Of a stretch of 6,668 bases of DNA, positions 1 through 5,521 are shown one piece after another. Source of the DNA: Paracoccaceae bacterium (GTDB lineage: Bacteria > Pseudomonadota > Alphaproteobacteria > Rhodobacterales > Rhodobacteraceae); assembly GCA_003250135.1 (NCBI GenBank), contig QKHF01000225.1, positions 1 to 6,668 of the forward strand, in the 5' to 3' direction. How positions within the stretch are numbered: position 1 is the first letter of the stretch; each line of letters opens with the position of its first letter. Below the pieces are notes generated by a model. It did no database searches and was not told the origin of the DNA. It saw only the letters and a list, made by a program, of their open reading frames with translations. Made by a program: the position numbers and the translations under genes.

Positions 1-1
1 G

Positions 2-1423
2 ACCCCCCGCGACGAGCGCGACGAGCCTGAGCTTTACGCCGTTCTCGGTCGCGCCGGATCGGGCAAGACCATGTTGCTGGCCGAGCTGGTGCGAGAGGTG
101 GAGGCGGCGGGCGTCAAGCTGATCTCGGGCGATTACGAGCCCAAGCGCAAATCCACCGACCGCACCTGCGCCATCCTCGCGCCGACCAACAAGGCGGCCA
201 GCGTGCTGCGCAATCTGGGCGTCCCGGCCACCACCATCCACCGCATCCTCTACATCCCCGTCTACGATCCGGAATTCGAGGAACTGGCCGATTGGCTGGC
301 CAAGCCCACCGGCGAGCGCCCAAAGGTGGAGGGGCTGTCCGACGAGGCGCTGGACCGCGCCCGCGCCTTCTTCGCCGACGTGAAATCGATCCCCGGCGCG
401 CTGGCTGCCGCGGGACTGAGCGGGTCGGATTTCATCTCGGGCTGGAAGCGGCGCGAGGAGCCCCTGGACATCGCTTTCGTCGATGAAGCCTCGATGATCG
501 ACGACAAGCAACTCGACGACCTCAAGCAAGTGTTCGGGACCATCGTCCTGTTCGGCGATCCGGCGCAGCTGGCGCCGGTGGGGCAGGCGGGCGCGATGGC
601 GTTCGATAGCTTTCCCGAGGCGCGCACCAGCCATCTGGGCCGCATCCACCGGCAGCAGGCCGACAGTCCGATCCTCGACCTCGCACACGCGCTGAAGGAC
701 GAGGCGCTGAACTTCCACGATTTCGAGCGCATGGTGGAGGAGGCTGCGGCCAGGGACGACCGCGTGGTCTGGGCCGAGCGCGCCGATTCCGACCTGATGG
801 CGCGCTCGCCCATGCTGGTCTGGCGCAACGCCACGCGGCTGCGCCTGATTTCGGCCTTCCGCGGCGCGCATGGGCTGAACGAGTTCGACATGGCGCCCGG
901 CGAGCCCCTGATCTGCGACGGGATCGAGCTGCCGCTGAAGCATCGCAAGAAGCGCATTGACTTGGAGGTGCGCGGGCTGGTGAAGGGCGCGCAAGCGATC
1001 TATCTGGGCGCAGGGCGCAAGGCGGGATTCGCGCGGCTGCACATCCTGGGCGCGGAGGAGCCGCAGATCTCCGTCGCCGCGATCATCAAGATCGAGGCGC
1101 CGGGCCGCGAGGAGCCGTTCATCCCCCACGCCGCCCATATGGGCGCGGCCTTCGTCCACGGCGCCGCCTGCACCATCCACAAGTCGCAGGGCAGCCAATG
1201 GCCCGAGGTGCAGGTCTTCGCGCCCGACATCTTCGCCGCCGCGCAGTCCGGGCGGTCCGAGGCGGGGATCGCGCTCTGGAAGCGCCTCGCCTATGTCGCC
1301 GTCACCCGCGCGCAGGAGCGCCTGATCTGGGTGACCCGATCACGCATCTCCCGCCCCGCGCAGCCTCTGGATACCGCGGACCTGAAGGGCGTCTCGGCCG
1401 GACCCGCCCTGACCGTCGCCTGA
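2..1423 (+). CDS. RecD/Dda-like superfamily 1 DNA helicase, 5' end missing
   Basis: ATP-dependent DNA helicase of superfamily 1, RecD/Dda-like, presumably cytoplasmic and acting in DNA repair or replication. The reading frame is open to the left edge, and the Walker A motif GRAGSGKT (about 47-70) begins upstream of the first in-frame ATG at 71. That ATG would cut the motif, so the true start lies outside the window. In order follow a motif Ia-like segment (APTNKAAS), Walker B with DEAS (482-493), a motif III-like GDPAQLAPVGQ starting at 554, the arginine-containing GRIHRQQ, and in the C-terminal UvrD_C_2-like part TIHKSQG (about 1172-1192) and motif VI VAVTRAQERL (about 1298-1327). All core helicase motifs are intact. 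The middle, between GRIHRQQ and TIHKSQG, is less conserved. The family is confident. The specific role, and any partner such as a nuclease, cannot be read from this window. Confidence 0.9.
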   Translation, partial: TPRDERDEPELYAVLGRAGSGKTMLLAELVREVEAAGVKLISGDYEPKRKSTDRTCAILAPTNKAASVLRNLGVPATTIHRILYIPVYDPEFEELADWLAKPTGERPKVEGLSDEALDRARAFFADVKSIPGALAAAGLSGSDFISGWKRREEPLDIAFVDEASMIDDKQLDDLKQVFGTIVLFGDPAQLAPVGQAGAMAFDSFPEARTSHLGRIHRQQADSPILDLAHALKDEALNFHDFERMVEEAAARDDRVVWAERADSDLMARSPMLVWRNATRLRLISAFRGAHGLNEFDMAPGEPLICDGIELPLKHRKKRIDLEVRGLVKGAQAIYLGAGRKAGFARLHILGAEEPQISVAAIIKIEAPGREEPFIPHAAHMGAAFVHGAACTIHKSQGSQWPEVQVFAPDIFAAAQSGRSEAGIALWKRLAYVAVTRAQERLIWVTRSRISRPAQPLDTADLKGVSAGPALTVA

Positions 1424-1440
1424 CGCCGCCGCGGACCGGT

Positions 1441-1489
1441 TTGCCTTGGATCAAGGCAGGCGCTTCGCCGGGCTCATACAAATATCCCA
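1441..1489 (+). promoter_or_regulatory. Candidate FNR/FnrL-activated promoter of the universal stress gene
   Basis: The sequence TTGCC-TTGG-ATCAA (1441-1454) matches the FNR/FnrL consensus TTGAT-N4-ATCAA at 8 of 10 defined positions, with a perfect right half. A -10-like hexamer TACAAA lies at 1477-1482 and predicts a transcription start near 1489. That puts the box centre (1447.5) at -41.5, the classical class II FNR activator position. No good -35 hexamer is visible, as expected for an activator-dependent promoter. The leader would be about 35 nt, with the Shine-Dalgarno AGGGAGG at 1511-1517. Universal stress genes are known FNR-family targets in several proteobacteria. The site assignment is inference from pattern and spacing. 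Confidence 0.55.
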
Positions 1490-1523
1490 AGTTCGCTGAA
1501 CATCGCGCTCAGGGAGGAACAAT

Positions 1524-2366
1524 ATGAGCTACCAGACCATCGTATACTATGTCGAAGGCGGCGAGGCCGGCGCCGCCCGGAACGAGGCCGCGTTCGAGCT
1601 GGCGCGCCGCTTTGACGCCCGTCTGGTGGGCGTCGCCTTCGCCGCCAAGTCCACGCCGCCGCTGCACGAGGACGTCGCGCTGTCGATCGAGGTCTGGCGC
1701 GAAGCCCTGAAGCAGTGGGAGGAGGAGGCGAAATCCGTCGCCGACGAGTTCGTCAAGGCCGCGCAGAACGCCGGCGTGAAGGAGGTCGAGGGCCGCCACG
1801 CCACCGGCGGGCCGGATCTGGCGCTCAGCTTCGCCACGCACGCACGCTACGCGGACCTCGCCGTCATTGGCGCGCCGCGCGGCTCCGAGGCGCCCGCCGC
1901 CTGCGAGAAGGCGCTTCAGGCTGCCCTGTTCGACAGCGGCCGCCCGGTGCTGGTGTTGCCGCCCGAGGGCGTCGATGGCCCGATCGGCCAACGCGTTCTG
2001 CTGGCCTGGGACGCCGGGCGGGAAGCGGCGCTCGCGTCTTCCGCCGCGCTGCCGTTCATGAAGCGCGCCGGGCTGGTTCAGATCGCCGTGGCGAAGACCT
2101 TCTTCGGCGCCATCCGCCACGGCGCCGATCCGGGCGCGGACGCCGCCCGCTGGCTGGCCGCGCATGATGTGCCGGTCGAGGTGTCGACACTGTCGACGGA
2201 GCACTCCAGCGCCGCTGAAGCGCTGCTGCGCGAGGCGGCTGGGTTCGGGGCCGATCTGATCGTGATGGGCGGCTATGGCCAGTCGCGGCTGCTGGAGGCC
2301 GTGTTCGGCGGCGTCACCAGCCAGATGCTGGCCGAAGCGGAGGTTCCGCTGCTCCTTGCGCACTAG
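1524..2366 (+). CDS. Universal stress protein, two-domain UspA family
   Basis: A 280-residue tandem universal stress protein, likely cytoplasmic, of a family that binds nucleotide and supports survival under starvation, oxygen limitation or other stress. The C-terminal domain (from about residue 155) has the family's nucleotide-loop pattern G-x2-G-x9-G at residues 249-262 (GGYGQSRLL...), followed by GGVT, where many ATP-binding members have G-S/T. It ends in the typical final strand VPLLLAH. The N-terminal domain (about 1-150) keeps the fold pattern (LAVIGAP, then PVLVLPP) but its glycine loop is degenerate, so it may not bind ATP. The ATG at 1524 is supported by a strong AGGGAGG six bases upstream. 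It is probably a single-gene unit, with a candidate FNR-type promoter before it and an intrinsic terminator after it. The exact stress response is unknown. Confidence 0.93.
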   Translation: MSYQTIVYYVEGGEAGAARNEAAFELARRFDARLVGVAFAAKSTPPLHEDVALSIEVWREALKQWEEEAKSVADEFVKAAQNAGVKEVEGRHATGGPDLALSFATHARYADLAVIGAPRGSEAPAACEKALQAALFDSGRPVLVLPPEGVDGPIGQRVLLAWDAGREAALASSAALPFMKRAGLVQIAVAKTFFGAIRHGADPGADAARWLAAHDVPVEVSTLSTEHSSAAEALLREAAGFGADLIVMGGYGQSRLLEAVFGGVTSQMLAEAEVPLLLAH

Positions 2367-2393
2367 GGCCTTCGACCGGGCCTGCGCGAGGCG

Positions 2394-2427
2394 AGGGAGG
2401 CCGCGTCCCACTGCGGCCTCCCTTTTT
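2394..2427 (+). terminator. Intrinsic terminator of the universal stress gene
   Basis: A perfect 11-bp GC-rich stem pairs AGGGAGGCCGC (2394-2404) with GCGGCCTCCCT (2413-2423) around an 8-nt loop. A run of five T (2423-2427) follows. It starts 27 bp after the stop of the plus-strand universal stress gene. Read on the minus strand the hairpin lacks a U-tract, so it should not efficiently stop transcripts from the convergent DUF1508 gene. Confidence 0.93.
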
Positions 2428-2443
2428 CATCGGCGGCGCGGCG

Positions 2444-2746
2444 TCAGGACAGACGCTCGGCGTTCGCCTCGCAGTCGGATTTCTTCTTGTAGCCCTCCGA
2501 CGAGGCGCCGACGACCTGGCCGTTCGACGCCGTGCGCCGCCAGCGATATTCGCCCGCCTTGTCCTTGTAGACCTCAAGCTTGTCGCCGGCCTTGGCGCCG
2601 CGCTTCATGTTGGCCTCGGCGTCGGATTTCTTCTTGTAGCCCTCGGTCGAGCGGCCCACCTGCTGGCCGTTCTTGGCGAAACGCCGCCAGCGGTACTCGC
2701 CCGCCTTGTCCTCATATACTTCGAACTTGTCGTCTTCCCCGGCCAT
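2444..2746 (-). CDS. DUF1508/YegP-like protein with two tandem repeats
   Basis: A 100-residue protein built from two copies of a 49-residue unit, beginning at Lys7 and Lys56. Each copy has the DUF1508 pattern: a strand (FEVY or LEVY), DKAGEYRWRR, NGQ-VG, then EGYKKKSD-EAN. This matches the YegP-like family, usually about 110 residues with two repeats. Its molecular function is not established. No signal peptide or membrane segment is seen, so it is probably cytoplasmic. The ATG at 2746 is preferred because AGGGAG (complement of 2757-2762) lies ten bases upstream and the protein then starts just before the first repeat, as is usual. An in-frame GTG at 2779 would add 11 unconserved residues. 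A single cysteine (Cys92) sits in repeat 2 where repeat 1 has alanine. Confidence 0.85.
   Translation of the reverse strand: MAGEDDKFEVYEDKAGEYRWRRFAKNGQQVGRSTEGYKKKSDAEANMKRGAKAGDKLEVYKDKAGEYRWRRTASNGQVVGASSEGYKKKSDCEANAERLS
2474..2644 (-). repeat. Internal direct repeat within the DUF1508 gene
   Basis: Two identical 24-nt segments, 2474-2497 and 2621-2644, lie exactly 147 bp (49 codons) apart. They encode the EGYKKKSD part of each repeat unit. They are the most conserved DNA of the gene's tandem duplication. Confidence 0.85.
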
Positions 2747-2812
2747 GTCTCTTGCACTCCCTGTCATCCACGACGTCACATACGCGCCGCCCCCTGCGAC
2801 AGTAGCGCATAT

Positions 2813-2838
2813 GCAACCTCAGGCAATGGGTGGGTTGC
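2813..2838. other. Weak inverted repeat downstream of the transporter gene
   Basis: GCAACC (2813-2818) and GGTTGC (2833-2838) form a 6-bp inverted repeat with a 14-nt loop, 6 bp beyond the stop of the minus-strand transporter. There is no U-tract in either direction, so it is at best a weak 3'-end hairpin. The 2747-2844 gap also carries the palindrome GCATATGC at 2807-2814. No convincing promoter for the DUF1508 gene was found here. Confidence 0.2.
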
Positions 2839-2844
2839 GTCGTA

Positions 2845-3708
2845 TCACCCCTCGCGGCGAGGATGCGCCCCGCCTTTGATCGCCAGCGCCACACCGCCCA
2901 GGATCATCAGTCCGGCGAGGAACAGGCGCAGTGTCGCATCCTCGCCCAGAAGGGCGACCGAGGCCGCCGCCGCGATGGCGGGAGCCAGCAACTGGAGGAT
3001 AGAGGCCACCGTGCCGTCGAGATGGCGCAGCGCCGAGTACCACAGGGCGTAACCCAGCCCGCTGGTGATCGCGCCGGATGTGACGGCGAGCGAGACGCCT
3101 TGCACTCCGATCGGCTCGTTGCCGATGAAGAACAGGAGCGGTAGGGCGAGCGGGGCGGCGATCAGGAAGTTGCCAGCCGTCGCCGCGGTGGGATGGGCCA
3201 CGCCCTTGCCGCGCAGCGAGTAGACGCCCCAGGAGAGGCCGGCGACCGCCATCAGCGCAGCGCCCAAAGGGTTCGGCGCCGAAACGCCGCCCGGCGAGAC
3301 CAGCCAGACGAATCCGCCGACCGCCGTGGCGATCCCGATCCAGCGCAGTGGGCGGGGCCGCTCTCCGGTCGTCAGCGACCAGCCGATCATGGAGATCTGG
3401 ACCGCGCCGAACAGGATCAGCGCGCCCATGCCAGCCTGCAGCGTCAGATAGGCGTAGGAGAAGAACACCGCATAGGCCAGCAGCGCCAGGGCCGACAGCG
3501 CCGATCCCGCGCCCAACCGGCTGCGCCATCCGGGGCCGGAGGCTGCGACCAGGACGCCCAGCATCACCGCGCCCGAAACTATGCGGATCACCGTGAAGCT
3601 CGCCGGGTCGATATGCCCGCCGGCAAGCGCCGCACGGTTGAGCAGCGAGTTCGCTGCGAACGCGGTCAGCGCCAAGGCGGTGATCAGAGTCAGTCGGGCA
3701 GGGGACAT
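2845..3708 (-). CDS. EamA/DMT-superfamily inner-membrane transporter
   Basis: A 287-residue integral membrane protein of the drug/metabolite transporter superfamily, expected to move a small metabolite across the inner membrane. The substrate cannot be told from sequence. About ten hydrophobic helices are visible, arranged as two EamA halves (about residues 7-135 and 145-280). The first follows the start directly (LTLITALALTAFAANSLLNR), and the second half has the familiar QLLAPAIAAAASVALLGE segment, with Pro in the penultimate helix and Glu at its end. Length and topology are normal for the family. The ATG at 3708 fits the start of helix 1, but no strong Shine-Dalgarno precedes it. It is transcribed divergently from the sulfite dehydrogenase. 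A link to sulfur metabolism, such as export of a sulfur compound, is possible by position only. Confidence 0.88.
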   Translation of the reverse strand: MSPARLTLITALALTAFAANSLLNRAALAGGHIDPASFTVIRIVSGAVMLGVLVAASGPGWRSRLGAGSALSALALLAYAVFFSYAYLTLQAGMGALILFGAVQISMIGWSLTTGERPRPLRWIGIATAVGGFVWLVSPGGVSAPNPLGAALMAVAGLSWGVYSLRGKGVAHPTAATAGNFLIAAPLALPLLFFIGNEPIGVQGVSLAVTSGAITSGLGYALWYSALRHLDGTVASILQLLAPAIAAAASVALLGEDATLRLFLAGLMILGGVALAIKGGAHPRREG

Positions 3709-3741
3709 CGCAGGCGCCTGATGCGGGGGATTGGGTCTTAG

Positions 3742-3776
3742 CCGCCGACATTAACCGCCCGGCGGCGGCGCGCAAA
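3742..3776 (-). promoter_or_regulatory. Weak candidate promoter of the transporter gene
   Basis: On the minus strand a TTTGCG (complement of 3771-3776) and a TTAATG (complement of 3749-3754) are separated by 16 bp, and would start transcription about 34 bases before the ATG at 3708. Both hexamers match the sigma-70 consensus only partly. This is a positional guess. Confidence 0.2.
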
Positions 3777-3884
3777 CCACCGTGATCAGCGCGCCTGCCC
3801 TTCGTGCGAAGCGTCAAGATTCCACGGCGCGGGGATTCTCGGAATATCGTCCCATTCAAATGTCAGAATGTGGTAAAGTGTTCG

Positions 3885-3913
3885 CCAATGAGTCCAATAG
3901 GACCAAATGAGTC
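3885..3913 (+). repeat. Short direct and inverted repeats upstream of the sulfite dehydrogenase
   Basis: CCAATGAGTC (3885-3894) and CCAAATGAGTC (3903-3913) are near-identical direct repeats. Their ATGAGTC cores (3888-3894 and 3907-3913) lie 19 bp apart, close to two helical turns. Between them GTCC-AATA-GGAC (3892-3903) forms a perfect 4-bp inverted repeat, and a further GACCAAT sits at 3920-3926. The cluster ends 13 bp before the Shine-Dalgarno of the sulfite dehydrogenase, in a stretch noticeably more AT-rich than the surrounding genes. It is a candidate binding site for a regulator or part of the 5' leader. No known consensus was recognised. Confidence 0.4.
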
Positions 3914-3939
3914 GAAAAAGACCAATGGGAGGATACAAG

Positions 3940-5208
3940 ATGCGAGACGATGTAGAGGCGCGCGAGGAAGCGCCCATTCATGACGCGACGCCGGACGTCG
4001 CGTCGCCCGAACGCCGCCGCCTGCTGGCCGGCGCGGGCATTGCGGCCATGTCGGCCGCTGTCGGCGCGACGATCCCGTTCGCGACCAACTTGCCGGAGGG
4101 GTTCGTCCCCGCGGCCTTCGCCGCTGAAGGCGACGTCGAGGGCAAGGACGGCCTGACCGTGCTGAACGACCGCCCGATGAACGCCGAAACCCCGGCGCAT
4201 TTGCTGGACGACGCGATCACGCCGACCAGCCGGCATTTCATCCGCAACAACGGCCTGCCGCCGGACAGCGTCGACGCCGCCGCCTGGACGGTGGAGATCG
4301 GCGGTCATGTCAGCACGCCGGCGACATACACCATCGACGACCTGAAGAAGAACTTCGAGGTCGTCACCATGGCGCTGGTGATCGAATGCGGCGGCAATGG
4401 CCGCGCCTTTTTCGATCCGCCCGCCAGCGGCAACCAGTGGACGGTCGGCGCGGTGGCCTGCTCGGAATGGACAGGCGTGCGGCTGAAGGACGTTCTGGAG
4501 AAGGCCGGACCCGCCTCTGACGTGGTCTACACGGCCCATTACGGCGCGGACGGGCACCTCTCGGGCGACGCCTCGAAGGTCGTGATCTCGCGCGGCGTGC
4601 CCATCGCCAAGGCGTTGACCGACGACGCGCTGATCGCGTTCGAAATGAATGGCGCCCCGCTGCATCCGATGAACGGCGCGCCGCTGCGGCTGGTCATCCC
4701 CGGCTATCCCGGCTCCTGCTCGCAGAAATGGCTGACGCGCATCGACCTGCGCGAGGTCGTGCATGACGGGCCGAAGATGACCGGCGACGCCTATCGCGTG
4801 CCGAACCGCCCGGTCGCGCCGGGCGAGGAGGTGGCGAAGGAGGATTTCGTCATCATCGAGCGGATGCCGGTGAAATCGCTGGTCACCAACCCGGCCAACG
4901 GCGCCGAGCTGGCCGAGCGCACCGTCGAGGCGCGCGGCCACGCCTGGGTCGGCGACCGCACTGTCGCGAAGGTCGAGGTGTCGATCGACTTCGGAGCGAC
5001 ATGGATGGACGCCGCGCTGGACGATCCGGTCAATTCCGGCGCCTGGCAGAACTGGCGCGCCGAGGTCGTGTTCCCGCAGGCCGGATACTACGAGATCTGG
5101 GCTCGGGCGACCGACAGCGAAGGGGTGAGCCAGCCGCACGCAATCGCCTGGAACCCGAAGGGCTACGTCAACAACTCGATGCATCGGGTCGGGGTGCGGG
5201 TGGCGTGA
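3940..5208 (+). CDS. Sulfite dehydrogenase molybdenum subunit (sulfite oxidase family, SorA/SorT/SoxC-like)
   Basis: A 422-residue periplasmic molybdopterin oxidoreductase, predicted to oxidise sulfite to sulfate and pass electrons to cytochrome c. ATG 3940 is chosen over 3907 because GGGAGG (3927-3932) lies seven bases upstream. A long Tat signal is seen: RRRLLAG at residues 25-31, a hydrophobic stretch to about 48, and a possible cleavage site after AFA (59-61). The oxidoreductase molybdopterin domain spans about 85-290. Cys150 (IECGGNGR) is the expected molybdenum ligand, Arg102 (HFIRNNG) aligns with the substrate-binding Arg160 of human sulfite oxidase, and Tyr285 (DAYRVP) aligns with its Tyr343. 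Residues about 296-422 form the Ig-like Mo-co dimerisation domain (AWVGD, SIDFGATW, WNPKGYVNN). Asn104 replaces the human His162. The 4-bp overlap with a monoheme cytochrome gene favours a SorAB-type enzyme over SoxCD, whose cytochrome is diheme. No other sox gene is present. SorA, SorT and SoxC naming cannot be settled by eye. Confidence 0.9.
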   Translation: MRDDVEAREEAPIHDATPDVASPERRRLLAGAGIAAMSAAVGATIPFATNLPEGFVPAAFAAEGDVEGKDGLTVLNDRPMNAETPAHLLDDAITPTSRHFIRNNGLPPDSVDAAAWTVEIGGHVSTPATYTIDDLKKNFEVVTMALVIECGGNGRAFFDPPASGNQWTVGAVACSEWTGVRLKDVLEKAGPASDVVYTAHYGADGHLSGDASKVVISRGVPIAKALTDDALIAFEMNGAPLHPMNGAPLRLVIPGYPGSCSQKWLTRIDLREVVHDGPKMTGDAYRVPNRPVAPGEEVAKEDFVIIERMPVKSLVTNPANGAELAERTVEARGHAWVGDRTVAKVEVSIDFGATWMDAALDDPVNSGAWQNWRAEVVFPQAGYYEIWARATDSEGVSQPHAIAWNPKGYVNNSMHRVGVRVA

Positions 5209-5516
5209 GGCTCCTCGCAGCGATTGCAACCCTGGGCGTCGCCGCTTCGGCGGCGCCCGGTCAGGCCGAAGAAGGCGAATACGGCGTTCTCTTCGAGGCG
5301 CCGGGCGTCGAGGAGACCTTCTACGCCTGCTCCGCCTGCCATTCCGAAAAGCTGGTGGCGCAGCAGGGCCTTCCGCGGGAGCGCTGGGACCACCTGCTCG
5401 ACTGGATGGTCGCGGAGCAGGGCATGACGGAACTGGAGCCGGAGGAGCGGTCCATCATTCTAGACTATCTCTCCACCCATTACGGGCCGGACCGACCGCA
5501 TTTCCAGAGGCCCTGA
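5205..5516 (+). CDS. Periplasmic monoheme cytochrome c, SorB-like electron acceptor
   Basis: A 103-residue small secreted c-type cytochrome, probably the electron-accepting subunit of the sulfite dehydrogenase encoded just upstream. The GTG at 5205 overlaps the upstream stop as GTGA. No good Shine-Dalgarno is present, so translational coupling is likely. Residues 1-21 form a Sec signal peptide (RLLAAIATLGVAASAA) with probable cleavage after GQA, giving a mature protein of about 82 residues, close to the size of known SorB. The single heme site CSACH lies at residues 42-46. Met68 (LDWMV) and Met74 (QGMTEL) are the candidate axial ligands. The ILDYLSTHYGPDRP end is a typical last helix of this small cytochrome type. 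The frame stays open far upstream, inside the dehydrogenase gene, but only the GTG start places a signal peptide at the N terminus. Confidence 0.88.
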   Translation: MRLLAAIATLGVAASAAPGQAEEGEYGVLFEAPGVEETFYACSACHSEKLVAQQGLPRERWDHLLDWMVAEQGMTELEPEERSIILDYLSTHYGPDRPHFQRP

Positions 5517-5521
5517 GCAGC

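Noticed and set aside
1516..1542. GGAAC within the stress gene's ribosome binding region as an EcfG -35 element
   Set aside because: No matching -10 at the required spacing, and it would lie downstream of the better-supported promoter and inside the translation start.
1509..2411. A 300-codon minus-strand open frame opposite the universal stress gene
   Set aside because: It is low-complexity, Arg/Gly/Ala-rich, with no family features, while the plus strand has a clear Usp fold pattern and ribosome binding site.
2819..3859. A 346-codon minus-strand frame overlapping the transporter gene in another frame
   Set aside because: The translation is Arg/Gly-rich without membrane helices, whereas the frame of 2845-3708 gives a textbook ten-helix EamA protein.
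3841..3866. A GGAAT element that could be half of an EcfG/sigma-E-like promoter
   Set aside because: No CGTT-like -10 partner is found at 16-17 bp, so the match is not convincing.
3907..3939. Upstream ATG at 3907 as the start of the sulfite dehydrogenase
   Set aside because: It lies inside the ATGAGTC repeat and has no Shine-Dalgarno, while GGGAGG sits seven bases before the ATG at 3940.
3786..3977. A 63-codon minus-strand frame in the divergent region, rich in Trp, Tyr and Ile
   Set aside because: It overlaps the supported dehydrogenase start, has no clear ribosome binding site, and its unusual composition comes from the AT-richer promoter DNA.
5001..5204. Upstream extension of the cytochrome reading frame to an ATG at 5001
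   Set aside because: This part is Arg/Gly-rich shadow sequence inside the dehydrogenase gene. Starting at GTG 5205 puts a proper signal peptide at the N terminus.
3856..5229. A long minus-strand open frame (457 codons) opposite the sulfite dehydrogenase
   Set aside because: It is rich in Arg, His, Asp and Gly with no recognisable domain, and mirrors a confidently identified gene. Such frames are common opposite GC-rich genes.
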